Source: Cyclina sinensis (lineage: Eukaryota > Mollusca > Bivalvia > Venerida > Veneridae). Taken from it: a stretch of DNA of 64,000 nucleotides. The stretch lies in contig JAAONU010000014.1 of assembly GCA_012932295.1 (NCBI GenBank), forward strand, positions 2,108,001 through 2,172,000. Reading direction: 5' to 3'. Both the position numbers and the translations under genes were made by a program. Positions 1-14,900 of this stretch are shown piece by piece (the stretch's first letter is position 1; the number at the start of each line of letters is the position of its first letter). The notes under the pieces were generated by a model, which was not told the DNA's origin, made no database searches, and saw only the letters and a list, made by a program, of their open reading frames with translations.

Positions 1-1140
1 ACTTGTTTTAGACTTGTAATAGTTTCAATTAAAAGGACAGTAATCTTGTAATTCTGCGCATTTTTACATAACACCGCTTATAAATACCCGGTTTAGCATA
101 CAAAAGCGTTTATTGTACATGAAAGAGTAAATAATGGTTTTAACATTTATAAATTAAACTTTAGTCGGTTTATAATCGTAATAAAAGCAAAAGTTTTAAT
201 ACAAAACTTTATTTCCATCCTGTGAAAATGTATCCCATACCTTTGAAAATCCTAATTGTTCGGACTCAAAATCTGTATCACAAAAATGTTTTATTCACAT
301 TCAGAAATATGGCATACAACAGTATCTAGACCTTATAAACGCTTGGAAACTTTGAGCTCAGTTTAGGCCATTACATTAGAACAAAAGCTGCAATTGAATT
401 TTCCCTCGGGTCTTGTTATTATAACATTACACACACGAAGAGTACTGAGAAGACAATGATGCTTTCAAACAATACTAATTGTCAACCAGGCTCATTAACA
501 CGCGGTAATAGATAAATGTTGATTTTGTCACATTTACTGAAGCATTGTTTACTCCTCGCAGACAAGAGAAATCAATCTAACTCGGTCCATGTTTTTACTA
601 TAGCTTTGTACGGAAATTACTAAAGTGGAAAATGTTCTTCCTGCCCGCCTAGTATTTGCTTTTGCTAACGTAAAATCGACGGCGCTCAGCGTGCAAAATG
701 ATTATAGTCTTTTTTTAATTTCAAATTCATTTTTCATTTTATACGATACACACATATTAACTAAATATTAAAATCAATGATTAATCAGCACGGTGAGGTA
801 AAGTTACGATTCGCTTTATGCTCTAGGTCAGTGATCATGTGTTGCTCTCATTCGTTAATTTAAATTGACAGTTGGAAATCGGATTTCGTAAAGTACCACA
901 GATATAGATAATATATACAGTCCAACGGTACTGACCGAATCATACTGCAATATGTCACTTCCTGTCAGAGTATGTCTACGGCGGACATCGGAAATATTTA
1001 ATTAATCACGTGCGCACGCAATAGCTACTACGTGCGCACGCGATAGCTAATACTGAATTCCACAGTTTTTCAAACCCCTTTCAAACAAATCACAAATTAG
1101 CACTTCTCTGTCCATTATAGAAATGGCAGATCTGACACGT
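1..1140. other. Intergenic, nothing recognised
   Basis: AT-rich sequence without a supportable exon, RNA gene or clear repeat boundary. No open frame shows recognisable protein similarity. Confidence 0.5.
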
Positions 1141-1144
1141 ATTC

Positions 1145-1850
1145 TCATTCGCAAAGCGGGAGGGAATTATAAGAATGGCCTCCGTCTGTCAGTCCGTCCG
1201 TCCGTCCGTAACACTTTCGTGTCCGCTCCATAACTTTTAAACTGCTGAATTTTTTTTTAAATAACTTGGCACAAGTGATCACCATTATGAGACGATGTGC
1301 AGAGCACAATAATTGGGTTGATACCCCAAGGTCAAGGTCACACTTAAAGGTCAAGTGTTAAAAGTCTACATTTTGTGTCCGCTCCATAACTTTTAAACCG
1401 CTGAAACATTTTTGAAATAACTTGGCACAAGTGATCACCATTATGAGACGATGTGCAGAGCGCAATAATTGGGTTGCTACCCACAAGGTCAAGGTCACAG
1501 TTAAAGGTCAAATATCCACATTTCACGTCTGCTCTATAACTTACTTACTTGGCTTACGAAAAGTTTTTTTAATTACTTTGCACAAGTGATCACCACTATG
1601 ACACGATGTGCCGAACCCAACATCCAGGTTGCTACCCCAAAGTCAAGGTTAAATGTTCTCCGTAACTTTTTGACTTTATGGAAGATTTTAAATAACTTGG
1701 CACAAATAATTACTATCATGGAACTATGTGCTCATAATATGCATGGCACAACATGAAGGTCATGATTGGTTAAAGGTCAAGAAGTACACATTCATGTCCG
1801 CTGCGGAAGGGGATTTAGCTGTCCTTCAGACTGCCTTGTTTAAATTTAAA
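1145..1850. repeat. Dispersed AAGGTCA-rich repeat, internally tandem
   Basis: Three to four degenerate copies of a segment of about 150-190 bases follow a (CCGT)n stretch near 1195-1208. Each copy has a 'cataactttt' element, then 'aataacttggcacaagtgatc', then 'gagacgatgtgcagagc', and ends in AAGGTCAAGGTCAC and TTAAAGGTCA. The same architecture recurs on the plus strand near 41.7-43.0, 53.8-55.2 and 60.1-61.4 kb, and fragments lie inside SDAD1 introns. Small open frames here follow from the repeat and are not genes. It is probably a non-autonomous mobile repeat; the exact ends were not identified. Confidence 0.7.
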
Positions 1851-4355
1851 TTTTCAGTATTTGGCACCAGTTAGCTTTATGCATTATGCTTAAAGAGTTG
1901 AAACCGCTTTCATAGGTCTGATTCATTTTAGTTGTTCGACCTTTGAGCCGAAGAAGGAGGCGGTTCACATTCGGAGGCGAAATAGTGAGACTATACCAGT
2001 AAACTATATGTAGGGTAAGGAAAACACGGCCACACTTGCAGGACCATCCTTTTATTTTATTTGCAAGATTTCATATTAAGCAGACGATAATAATATCGGG
2101 CGCTGAGTAGGCCCTAAAGTAATCGAAATAAATTCGTGTCATGGGCGAAAAGAATTCAATACAGACTTGCAATAAAGATGCTAAATAGAGTTGTCAATTA
2201 TTAAAGTCAACCCTCGTACATTGAGTTTTTTTCCTTCACTTGCGGTACATTAAATAAATAGTCCAGGTATCCTTTCTGTTTCAGAATTTCAATATATACT
2301 ATTGATTGGCAATATCCTTAACAACGTTTAGGGTACATACATACATGTGATAACTTCGGTAACTCAAAACTGGATTTTTAACTGGATTTTTAGCTTGAAA
2401 ACTGGAATTTTTTATCGACTCGTTTTCACAAAAAGAAAGACAAGTAACATAATAAGGAAAAACTGTTCGTGTTGTCGCGTACCTGTGGCAGATGCGTACA
2501 ATAAAGAATCATAGAAAAATGTATATGACGGGTAAAGAACGAATTTGTGCCAGATGTCTGCATTATTTCTGCATTATTTCGTCCATATTCTGTAAATGAT
2601 CTACGTATGCGCCACGAGAACGCGACAAAACGAAATAAACGCTGGCATGAAAAGTCGCCTGTCTTTCGTTCTCGTTTCGGCGTTATTTCGTCTTTTCGCT
2701 AGCACTGAGAAGAAGACATGACAGATTAAGCGCGCCATTACAACTTTGTCTTTACACATCAGCTCCTTTCCATATTTTGAGTTGTCGCTTCGGCGCTAGC
2801 GAAAACACGCCGATCAGCGACTTTTCACTTCGGCGCTAGTGCCGATACGCTTATGGCAGAAATCAGCCACCATATTTTAACCCTCGAGTTTTTACAAGTT
2901 CTTTGCTTGTCTGAGCGTGTGTTAGTTCTTTACTACACGTGATCAACTTAAAAAATTGTCCACGAGATTATCAAGGCAATATTATCAGCAATGTTCATGA
3001 CTACTGGGTTCTGACCTTTAGTGTTCAAACGGTTTCCAACTTAATGCCATTGCCCTGAACTCGATTTTAGTCCAATATGATACTGTTTTTTTAAAATATC
3101 TTAGATATTACCAAGACAAATATTCTGAGTAAATTTTATCAAGATTTGTGAAAATTCTCAAATTCGTGTGTGTGTGTGTGTGCGCTGTTTTTCATCATTT
3201 TGTGCTGGCGACCTAATTTTGAAATCCACATTACCCAGTTTTGACCTCATCAGAGTGATTATTTAGGGCGAACATTTTTGACAAGTTTCATACAGGGCAG
3301 AAAAAAATGCTGATGACTGACAGCCAATCACATATTTGAACCTAGTTGTTAGATCTTAATTAAGGGGATCATGATGGCCCTATACTGCTCAACTGAGTAC
3401 AACTGCCAATACTGAAAACGATATCTGTTAAACAGAAATAACATTTCCTTGTATTTAGCTTGAACTTAAATCTTCAGAAAGCCATCATAAATACATTTCT
3501 TACCAGGTTTCATGATGTCAAACGTGTTACTAGTTTTTTTAACCCAAGTCTGTGAAGCTTCTGCTGTCTGGTCAGACTAAACTAAATTACACTGTGACCT
3601 AGATATTACTAGAGCTATCACTGAATGCGATTAATACCCCAACCAGTGCTTAGACTGAATCTGGGTGCATGGATGGAAGGGAAATAAGGGTTAGGGAAGA
3701 ATGTTTCTAAAATCATACAATACTGATGACAATCGGTAACTCTAAGATAACTTGACTTCTTAACTTGAAAAAAGACAAACCAAATTAATAAAGTAAGTCT
3801 TCTGCTAGAACAGCCCCCAAAAGAGAAACTATACATGCACAAAACCGGGAAGGGAAAATTCCCATCAAAATTTCTGACTTCTTTTCAAAGCATGCAGAAA
3901 ATTCAAAAATATTATGTGAACTTTAATCCTAGGCAGTAATATTTTGCACAATTAGAATATATCATTTTTCTAAATGAAGGGAAATACCAGTAACTCTTAT
4001 GATCCATATATGTAGCTTCCTCATATATGTAGCTTACATTAAGGCTGATACACCTGTACTGGTTCCCGGGTTATTCAATGAAATGTAATTTTTTGGAAAT
4101 TTTCTAAGTGGCAAAAAGAGGGCATAATGGCAAAATAAAAATCATGGTTCCAACCACAACTCCTTTGCATGATATTCATAAAACAATTCAAGAAAATGTC
4201 TATTCAGGGGCATTCTCTAGGTGAATGGAAGTAAATGCAAGTCAGAGTTATAAACTTGCCCTTTTGAATTAGCTTGTGACACATATATATTTTAAGTTAA
4301 TAAAGTGTACTGGTTTCAGTGATACCGGTATTCAAGAAATTTTTGGACATTATCT
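1851..4355. other. Intergenic, no gene seen
   Basis: No exon with recognisable similarity. It contains a short (GT)n run at about 3167-3182 and a GC-richer stretch near 2600-2870 in which 'cttcggcgctag' occurs twice. The rest is AT-rich sequence with scattered short open frames. Confidence 0.45.
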
Positions 4356-4680
4356 ACCGGTACCATAGACACTCGCTTATAAGATGCACTTTTTGTTCTC
4401 AAAATTCAAACTCAGAGTGGAGGTGTGTCTTATAGATGCATTCTACAAGTAGCTTTGCAGAAGCAAAAATGACTTTGCTTTTGGGATCGATGTACAAGCT
4501 GAATGCAAGGGCAGATGTAGCTGGAATTTCTATAAATTACACATAAATCATCCAATAACTACGCTTAGGATCTTCTTCATTTCAGTCAATGTCTTATAAG
4601 AGAGTCAATGCAAAAAGTACAGTTTTACCCAAATTTAAGGATGCATCTTATAAGCCAGGGTGCCTTATAAGGGGAAACAG
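4356..4680. mobile_element. MITE-like remnant with inverted 'cttataagatgca' ends
   Basis: The left side reads 'gacactcgcttataagatgc' (from about 4368). The right side carries 'gatgcatcttataag' (about 4640-4654) in inverted orientation. The left motif resembles the inner end of the better-defined TIR element at 21292-22080, which has 'gctcgaatataatacgcac' and, inverted, 'gacactcgaatat'. No clean target duplication was found, so the boundaries are approximate. Confidence 0.35.
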
Positions 4681-5902
4681 ATGGCAAGTGAAAAGGGGGC
4701 AGAAGTCATCAAAGTACAAGTCAGAATTATCAAACTTGGAGATTGCCTCTCTTTCTTCGTATATGTTTGAAGTTTCAAGTAAATTACCATGCTGGTTCCA
4801 CAAATATTCAGAAAAAATGTTAATTTTGGTACATTTTCCAAGATAAAAAGGAGCATAATAAAGTCAAAATACAAATCAATCAAACTTGGCAGATGGAGTT
4901 GCATATAAATTTTAAGGTAATATAAAGTTTCAGGGAAAATCAAGAAAAAAAATTGAACTTAAGACATAATAAAAGTGAAAAAGGGAAATAATTACATCAA
5001 AGTACAAGTCAGTTTTCAAACTTGGCACACGGAGTTGCATTGTGATCTTCCATATATATATTTCAAGTTTCAATAAAATTCCTGTACCCGTTTCAGAGAT
5101 ATTCAAGAAAAATGGGAGGGGCAAAGTTATTACTATATAGCCCCCCCCCCTCCTCAAACTATGTTTGGTGGGTGTACAATGAAGAAAATATTCTAAACAA
5201 GTGTCACGAAGACTGAGTAAACAAATGTGGCCTTTTGGTTCTTAGCAAAGTAACCCATGGAATTACACTGGTGATCTTGATTTATAGCCAATGTGGCACA
5301 GTTCCAAACTTCTTGAAGAGATGACCAAGGCAAGCATATTCTAACTCAATCTGATTAATATCGGCTCCTAAAGAACCCTTCACTATTAGGATCTGAACGT
5401 CACCAACAGAAGGTCACCTTCTCATGACCTTTTAATCAGTCAGTCAGTCAGTGTTTAGCTTTCAAGTTTTTGCAGGCAAATCATACCTTTTTTTAACCAC
5501 TTGAACGAATCTGTATTTATCTGGGATCCCAAATAACTCAGTCTTTTTCCGCCATATGCACTTTAGTCAAAGTTAATTGAGGAAATCGTGGGAAAATTAC
5601 AAACTCAATATTAACACGCTGTGTGTACAAGTAAACCATAAAAACGCATCATAAGATGCAGTCTCATTGGCTGGGATATAAATAACAATACTGGAAATCC
5701 AGATTATCAAAAAGTGAATTGAATGGGCCCCCTTCAGATCTAACTGTAGTTAGATCATGTACTTCAGTCAGATTGATTCTAACCAAGTTTCATGAACAAT
5801 ACCATGCCCTCAAGCGAGTTCACAAGGCTTTGGTTTTTCACTAATTTGAAAACATATCAATTAGAAAAAATTTAACACAAATAAATACATTTCAATTCTC
5901 AG
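4681..5902. other. Downstream flank of SDAD1, no gene seen
   Basis: AT-rich flank between the MITE-like remnant and the SDAD1 polyadenylation signal. It includes a C homopolymer near 5142-5152. No coding exon is recognised. Confidence 0.45.
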
Positions 5903-5908
5903 TTTATT
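5903..5908 (-). promoter_or_regulatory. Candidate SDAD1 polyadenylation signal AATAAA
   Basis: The plus strand reads TTTATT, so the minus strand carries the canonical AATAAA 47 bases past the SDAD1 stop codon (5956-5958). A very short 3' UTR would suit this housekeeping gene. The cleavage site was not determined. Confidence 0.5.
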
Positions 5909-5955
5909 GATTACTTCTTAACCTAAATAACAAAACAATGATTTGAAAGTCAAGG

Positions 5956-8900
5956 TCATCTTTTCATTTTCTGCCTCTTCAACAAACTGTTCCTTAATGC
6001 AATCTGGAAATAAAATACACCATAATTAATCTACATATTTGGTGACACTTAAAACACATACACAGACATATCTCATTTTAAATATATATTATTTTCAAGT
6101 CATAACTGACATTAATTAAAAACAAACTGAACAAAATCAACGACAAAGACAGTATACTATAGGAAAAACAACAACGCACAAACTGACAGTTTCTTTAATC
6201 CATTTACCTGTTTATCTCTGACTGACAGTTTCTTTAATCCATTTACCTGTTTATCTCTGACTGACAGTTTCTTTAATCCATTTACCTGTTTATCTCTGAC
6301 TGACAGTTTCTTTAATCCATTTACCTGTTTATCTCTGAACGACCTCTTCTTCTTCCTATTCATCACCTTGTGTTTAATCATGGTGTAGTTTTTGCCTCTG
6401 GCCTTGTCCTTGTTTGTTGTACTGGCATGAGGGTTCATCTTTTGTTTACCATGAGTATATTTAGGTCTATCCTCTCTCCCAGCCTGACATTGTACATAAG
6501 ATATGAGTCACATGCTACTATGACAACTGACATTCAAGACTCTGTGTTTATAAGAAGTAATATAGAAGAAGTAATAAATAATGCCAAACTCCACGCAGTT
6601 GTTTCTTTCCTAACAATACAGTTACCACTGCCACCATGCATATCACAAAATGATAGTTGCCAGTAAATAAACAAAATATTAACTGGTTTCTGGTTGATTC
6701 TTCAAAACTTTTTAACATGAGAAAATTTGATCAAAACAGTAACAGAAAGAGGTACTGATATAACATTTCAAGAAAAAAGTATATACATGTACTTTAGCTC
6801 ACGTTTTAGCCCAAAATAAACTTGTGTTGGCTGTTGTTATGGATATGAGAGGTTAAGTAACTCTGTGTGGAATTTTGGCATGATGTTACAAAAAGATGCA
6901 AATTTAGAAAATCGAGACATAAATGAATGTACATTACCCCAAAAAATATAAAAACTTGTCACCCTTACATTATAAAAGATATTAATGAATACAGAATAAG
7001 AAGCAAGATTAAAACTTATTCTGGATGAACTTCATACAATTTAACTTTTAAACTGATAATTTTCACACAAAAAAAACCCTCCCCCAAAAAACTAAAAAAA
7101 AAAAACCCAACTCCTCCCTGCAAAAAACATGAATTCACTGGAGGGTATATAGCAATCTCAATGTTAGAAATACATATTCTCTCATTTAATGTTGGACAAC
7201 TCATATGAAATACTTACCATAACAGTAGCAAGTCTTGACTCCTTATCATGCATTCTTTTTTTGTGAACATTTTCTATCATTGAAAGCTTCAATAACTCCC
7301 CTCTGAAATTTTTGTGAAATTTTTTGTGATAATCAGAAAAAGAGTGAGCCTGTATATCATTAATACTGGTCACTTTGAGAAAATAAAACATCACATAATG
7401 TCAGGTGTCGGTACAAAAAAAATCATCATTACAACAAGTAAACTAAATGCATTAATATAACTATAGAGCAGATGTTGCACAATTTCTCTGTAGAAAGTGA
7501 TTTATTACAAATGACCAACATAAGGAAATTTTTCTTGTCATAAGTTCTTCTTTAAATAATCAATTATTTTTCATTTTAAAGAGAATAATCCGATTTAATG
7601 CATATGCAGTACATAGTTTGTCAGTTTAGGATATGCCCCTTTGAAATGCAAAACCCTTACCTTTCTTCTTCCTCCTCTTCTTGTTCTCTCTTCCTCTTTT
7701 TCCCTCCTTTTTTCATTGCTTCTGCCTCTCTAGCTGCCTGTCTCTGTTGCAGAATCTTAAACTCTTCTTGTGTCAGGATACGCGACGTTGATATCGCAAT
7801 CGCCTTCTGCACCTGCTCTTCTTTGCTCTCTGGCACTGCTGAATTATCCATCTACATGTAAAAGTTCAAAATGTTTTAAAAACTTTTCTTTTTTCCGATG
7901 TTCTGCTGAGATCTTTTGGTGTTACAATGTTTCAGTCATCAATCAAAATCGTAACGCTTACCACAGTCATTCCATCATTGATGCTCTCCAAACCAACAAA
8001 AGAGAGTAAAAAAATAATGTGAAATTGTGTTTCATGATGAAAATTCTGGGTGGGAAATATTATGAAACTATGGTTGAAAGTGAATGAATGTGGGTGCAGG
8101 CTCATATAATAGGGGTGTGACTATGTATACGGTAATACAGTAAATGTTGAAACAGAATTTGTTAAGTGTTTGGGTTATAATAAAGTTGTATGGCCCTCTA
8201 AATCTTTACAAAAGCAATAAATAACAATGGTGCCACTATCACAAAATAGACCAATCACAAAAGCTTTTGGTGAAGATGTGGGCATAATGGATAAAAAGAG
8301 GTGTTAGTAGGGAAGCAAGTTTGACTATTCCTAGTGCTAGAGAGTGAAACATACATTTTAAATGAGCCTGAAGATAAATTAGTCATATGAGTCCAAGAAA
8401 GGGAATAACTGCAATGAAAATTGACATAAGTCTGAAGTACGGTACAAGAAATTATACAGGGGCTTGAATTTCGCATGTGGCACTCTGTCTGATAATGATG
8501 AACATTTGTGCAAATCTAAATTACAATTCCTCAAAGCATGTGAAAGTTCATTCTTGTGTCAGACTGACGCATATTAAAATTCAGTACCGAGATGTTATAA
8601 GCATAAGTGAAACTGTGCAACCAAAGAAAGTAAGACTGTATTAAAATACAGAAGGTTATAATTTAAGAACAACTAGAATGTACATATACTTGTTGAAGTA
8701 ATTATTTCATGCACTTTTGATAAATGTGTGAAATGTATGATCATCACACGAATATATGTAAACAAACAGTATAATGAAATTTTAGTAAATTTGTGTCATC
8801 TGGACAATGGATTATGTGTGTATTGCTCAGTCTCATGATGGTGAATATTTATGATAGAATCCCTTAATTCATGATCACTAAATGACCCCTACACACATTT

Positions 8901-11900
8901 TCATACTTTTATCTGATCTTTGATCTCTATGTGTGACCTTGACCTTGGCCACAGAGACCTGAATTTTGCGCGTGACACTCCGCCTTACAATGGTGAACAT
9001 TTGTGCCAAGTAATATTAAAAAATCCTCAATGAAACTTATAAATCTTACCTCTTCATCTGACGAATGGTGGACATCTATCCATTCTCCATCACTGTCATC
9101 ATCTTCATCACTACAGGACTGCCAACCATCATTTTCATCACCATCATCATCCTCATTTTCACTGTCTTCTTTTTCTTTCAAAGCTTCAGTTCCTATTATT
9201 TTTTTAAAAAAAAAAAGCTATGAACATTAATAAAAAAAGGCATGATAAAAATCTTACCTTTAGTAGTTCAAACTTGAAAGTTGAATGAATTAAGAGCTTA
9301 AGCAGTGACTTAATTTATAAACTGCTTGTCAACAGAATATTTTTGATAAAATTATATGGACTCTTCACCTTGGAGGTAAGATTTTGCACCCGTCTCTGCA
9401 TACTGTAAAACTTTCAGGTCTTTTGAGGCTTCTGTAGGTTTACCCTGAAAATAGCAGTTTTTATATATGTTTTTTTTTCACTTCATGTACCAGTACACCT
9501 ATACTTGAAACCCAGCTGTAGTCAAATTCATCTTTTATTTTCATATTCAATTCATAATTAATTTGCAGGGAAAGACATTCGCTGGAATACATGCTGACAA
9601 AACTGTTTCATATGCCACTGGCTGGTAGTGACAATATAATGGCTGTCTTTTAAGACATTTCCTTCTGTGAAAGAATTTTCTTCACAGCATTTCTTCAAAC
9701 ATGATATGAATATCTGGACTTTATTTATATTCCATATACAAAGTGTAACCTGAAATATGACTATTTACCTTGTCTTTTTTATGTAGTAAATCTGGATTCA
9801 CTTTCCTGTATAGCTGGATGAGGGACCTGGAGGCCATCATTACAGCTGCATGGGTGAAAGAAAGGAAAGGTTTAACATTTTTTTATTAAATAATGCTACA
9901 ATCATAAAGCTACAATTCTGTTCAGCAGGATATCTCTAAGAAGCACCAGGTATCATACAAGTATTTATATAGTTTTTACACTAAACAAATTACACTACTT
10001 TTGGCATATAGGATAGCTGAAATGAGGAAAAAAATCATTTTGGATACATTTAACCGACGTTTGCTTGATGTATAAAAATCACACAAGTATAAGTAAAACA
10101 AACTATCTTGACAACAGAAAACGTTCTTGTATACCAGTGCTTTTGCCAAAATAAAAACTGAAGTATAAATGCTTGTGACTGCATTTGCTTAATGAAATTA
10201 ACTTACATATCAATCAATTGATCAATCAATGGAGTAAGTGACCAACCAACCCAACCCAACCCAACAAACCAACCAACCCACACACCCAATAATGTTGTCT
10301 CAGCAACAATGAGTGAATATTATTAAGGATTAAAGTTCAAGTAAGTGCTACCAATACTTCTTCTCTAATCCTGCAATTTCGTTTTTTCTCTTATTGTCTT
10401 AGTATTGTCTCTAATATAACTTGCTTAAAGTAAATAAATATTGTTTAAACAATGAGTTAATACTGACTTACATTTGTCTTTGTGGTTTTTATATTGTGCT
10501 AAATCCTGTACCAAGTCTTCCGACATTGCCAGTGGACATCTAGCACAAATCTCTCTTACTGCATTTAACCTGGGGAAATAACATGTATTTTATTACATCA
10601 AATCCTTAGCACTGACACCAGTTGGAGTTTCATTTTTGTGTCAGTGATAATAATAAGAAAAACTGCATTGATCTTTGGGGAAAAAAACTGTGTAAAACAA
10701 CACTCAAAATAAAATCTTTCTTTATTTTTAGACATAAAAACTGTGCTTTTATTTACTTTGACTCTTTGAGACATACAAATTAATTAATTTTTAATTTCTT
10801 TGTAGCAAAATATTTAGCTATCAACATGTAAGATTTAACGACGTAAGTCAGAAAAGAAATTGTACTGAAAGATCAGAAAAGATTACATGTAGTCTGTATA
10901 TTTGTCAAGAAAACTGGATACACTGCTTACCCTACTGCCATGACTTCTCCAGAATTTCTGTCAGTTATAAAATTGTTTGCTATTGTCTTTACAACTCCCT
11001 CGATATTCTGTAATCATACCAAGTATAACTAATGTCAGAGAAATACAAAAAAATACAAGTACAGTTCACAGGCATATCAGATGGATGAAATAACCAAAGA
11101 CAATCATCCCCTGCAGTAACTAAGGAAACTGGGTTTAAATGTTTCATACACTGATGTGTTAGTTTCAGCTTTGCAATCTCAATGCAAAACAAAATCAATG
11201 AAACAATAAAAACAAACTATCGTCTTCTAAGGCATAAGTACCACAAGACAGCCTGTTAACATGAGTGAATAATAATGAAAACCTCTTTTTCACTTTAACT
11301 GTAAAATCAGTAACATTTTTTGTCAAAGGGAGACAAAAATACTGTCTGGGTGTAATCTTAGACTTCTAACCATGTCCATGAGGTACAATGTAGTAGGTTC
11401 AAATTCTTTCAAAACAATCCCTGTTCTTTAGCAACAGAACTTCATCTCTCGCATGAAATGTATTAACTCCATTCAGTTAAATAATTGCTTATAAAAAATA
11501 CTAACCTCTGGGGGTACTAATTCATGACAAGCTTGTGCAGCAAAAAGTAACAGTCGTGTTACTTCTGAAAAGCCAATGATACTTTAATTATACCACATGT
11601 ATTAACACAAATTTCAACATTCTAAAAAATGTATTTCTTCAAAGGTTGGCAAAAATGCAAAAAACCATTTCTTTCTTTGTTTGTAAACACTAATTCAACT
11701 AACATTCATCAAAGAAAAAATCTAGATCTATGGATACTGCTATATCTGACACATTTCTTTTAAATGGCACCTTTACAGCTGACTCATTCTTGTAATATTT
11801 TGGCTAGCGGATGTAAAGTTGACCAATCATAACACTCATACCAGAATATTTCTTGAACTCCTGAACATGACTTAGAGAAAGCGTAAAATATTTCCAATTG

Positions 11901-14900
11901 GTTTCTGAGTAAGATATTACCTCTCTGGTGTGGCTGAAGGAATCTCTGTATATATGGGTAGAAGTTGAACAAAAACAACTGGAAAATAAGATTGTAAAAT
12001 GATTACAAGACACTGAATACTCTGATACCCAAGTGTAGTAAATGTAAAACTTTCAAGAAGCACTCACAACCTTTCTGCACTTAGGTGTCGATCTTCACAA
12101 GGAAAACATATTAGAATCTAGAAGGGAGATAAGGTTACACAGCAAAAACTAACAATATCTTATCACAATACGACTGTTAATTCCAAATGATTTCTTTGCA
12201 GATCAAGCTAATTGAAAAACTTCTCATAAAGCCACAGAAACATTACACTGTGAAATATAAACTTCTTTTAATCAGGGCTCACGCTGGGATAAAATTTCTT
12301 GTAGCCAAGCTATTAGCCAAATGAAAAAAATAGTAGCCAATTTGGCAGAGCATTAGTCAAAATGTTTAGCCATCATGTAGAGTGAGCCTAAACTTTTTGT
12401 GACAAATCAAGCACCGGGGAGTACAAAGCGAGGACTGATAACAATTAACATTTTATTTTGTTACTACATATTTTTGTACCAGAAATAATTGTGATTAAAC
12501 CTTTTGTTCTTTTGGTGTTTAGAATTTTAATAAGTCTGTACGATCACAGGAGAATTTGTTGGAATTTTGAACTTAGATGAAAAATGTCTATAACTATTAC
12601 TAAAACTCTATATTAATATAAACCTATGTTAATTCGTTAACTCTAGTTCTTTAATCAACAACACAAATAAGTGCATTGTGTCAAAGCATTAACAACCAAA
12701 TAAGTGTGTAAAAGCATTCACGCCGTCCTTAAATTCGAAACACATTTTAAGCTTTTTAACTAGACTGTGTATCGATTTTTTCTCGTAACTGAAGCATTAT
12801 TAAGGGCTTCTATAATTGTCCCAAGCTGTTTGTTAAACCAAATTCCCTCTAGGCATTAAACAGTCCATTTAAAAACAAAATTGAGTCACTTGTGTCACAA
12901 TGAATGATCAATAAACAAGCATTCAACACCTCGCTATCAGCTGTTGTATTTCCATTGTTCTATATTTTGACCCGAAGTCCCCAGATGTAGACTGTGTATC
13001 GATTTTTCTTGCCAAGATCACGCATCTTTATTATAAATAGCAAAATGGAAAACCATTCGTCACTTTCATTTTTTACATATCCGAATAACGTATTCGCCAT
13101 GATTTTAGCCAAATGGAATTATTTGTAGCCAAATTTTTCAAATCTTCGCCATTGGCGATTTTGGCGAGCGACAGCGCTAGCCCTGTCTTTTAATACAAAA
13201 CTGAACAAAATAAACAATGATTTTATTGTGAATTATGATTTTATAGTGAACAACAGTTTTAAAGAGAACAAAGAATTCATAACTTCATGTACTGTACCTG
13301 ATGTATTCCAACAAGACGGGATACAAAATCAACCATCATCAGTTTTACTTCAAACCTTTCTGTCGTTGTTTCCAATTGTCTGAATAACTTTTCACTTAGG
13401 CCTGCAAGAAAAAAACAGGAATGAGGCAGATATAAAAAGTACCAAGTAAGTTTGGTTTACAGGACTTACATTATAGCTCAAGAATTATATCAGAATTCAG
13501 GAATTACAATTTATGTCAAGAGTTCAGGCATTACATGTATGTCTGAGTCATAATAGTACCAATAGGCAAAAAAACCCCCAAAAAACGGAAAAACTCTATC
13601 TCAGTTTAGAAAAAATTTGATCAAATCTTTTCAACAAGTAATGAAAATGTAAAAGATATTTTCAGAAATTTAATTTTCATGTTAAGGATAAAAATCATTT
13701 CTTTAACTGGGGTTTACAGGTAACATCAGTTTCAACAGCTGTGGTCATCCCGGCAGTCATTCAAATTAACAAGTGTTCCTGGATGTCCAACCAGTTAACT
13801 AACCCATCTCTTCACAAGTGACTGACTACTTCCTCACTTGATTTAGAGGTGAGGAACAAATGGACAAACTGAGTTCAATTATGGAGAACTTTGCCAGTCC
13901 TTATGGGGGGTTGAACCAAGCACCCCTGGAATGACCACCCAATGCTCTAATGAGTGATCAAGCCAGACTGGGATACAAAATCAAACTGGTTATATTACTT
14001 AATACACAGACAGTGTCATTTAAATCTAACAAGGAAGATTCTGTTACCGAAATGGCCTCTCACACTCTTTTAAAGAGCATCATAATTTTGAATGAGCTAG
14101 CTGCAACTTCAGTACCAATGAGAATTATTTCTTTAGTGAATTTTGTGGGAGGGGGAATGTAAATTTGAGAATCCCTTCTCCCACTTCTACAATTATTATA
14201 TCGAATGATCATGAAAAACCTTGATCAATTACAGTGAGCAAGGCTACAGATTATATACTGAAATAGTTACCTTGAGGATCATGAATTAAATGAAGAGCAG
14301 AAAAATTAAATGTTTCAGCCTTTTTCTTCTTCTTTTTATTTTTCTGAAATACACAATTTGCAACATCAGTTAATGATACAATTTCTGGATCAATTTAACT
14401 AAACTGTACACCAAAGAAAAAGGAACTTAACCAATGTGATACAGAAAAACAAACTTTCAACTAACTTCATTTGAGTGGATGGAGACACCAGAACAACATA
14501 TAAATGACATTAGCCCTGTCCTATGCATAACTGAAACGGACTTTTTTTCCATCCAACAAACTTTAATTACATATTAACTATAAGACTTCTTTTGAAAACA
14601 ACAACAAACATAAAATTATTTATTTCATTATGGGAAATATCTATCTATAATACTACAGATAAATGACTTAAAATGAAATATTACATAACTTTCAAGTACA
14701 TGTTGTTTTTTCTGAAGGCAGTGAAGTCAAGTGTATCAAGTACTACATGTACCTTCAGGTTTGAGAGAGCTCTATCAAGCTTTTTCTGTCTTTTCTTTGT
14801 CTTTTTGCCCACTCTATGCCCAGTAAGAAGCTCTTTTGCTGATTTAGTTTCCTCCTAAAGTACAAAATGAAGCTTTTGAAACACAATCTCATAATCAGCT

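Noticed and set aside
8927..9230. Independent genes on either strand at the acidic tract
   Set aside because: Minus strand is SDAD1 exon 9050-9192; the plus-strand Ser-rich frame is its shadow.
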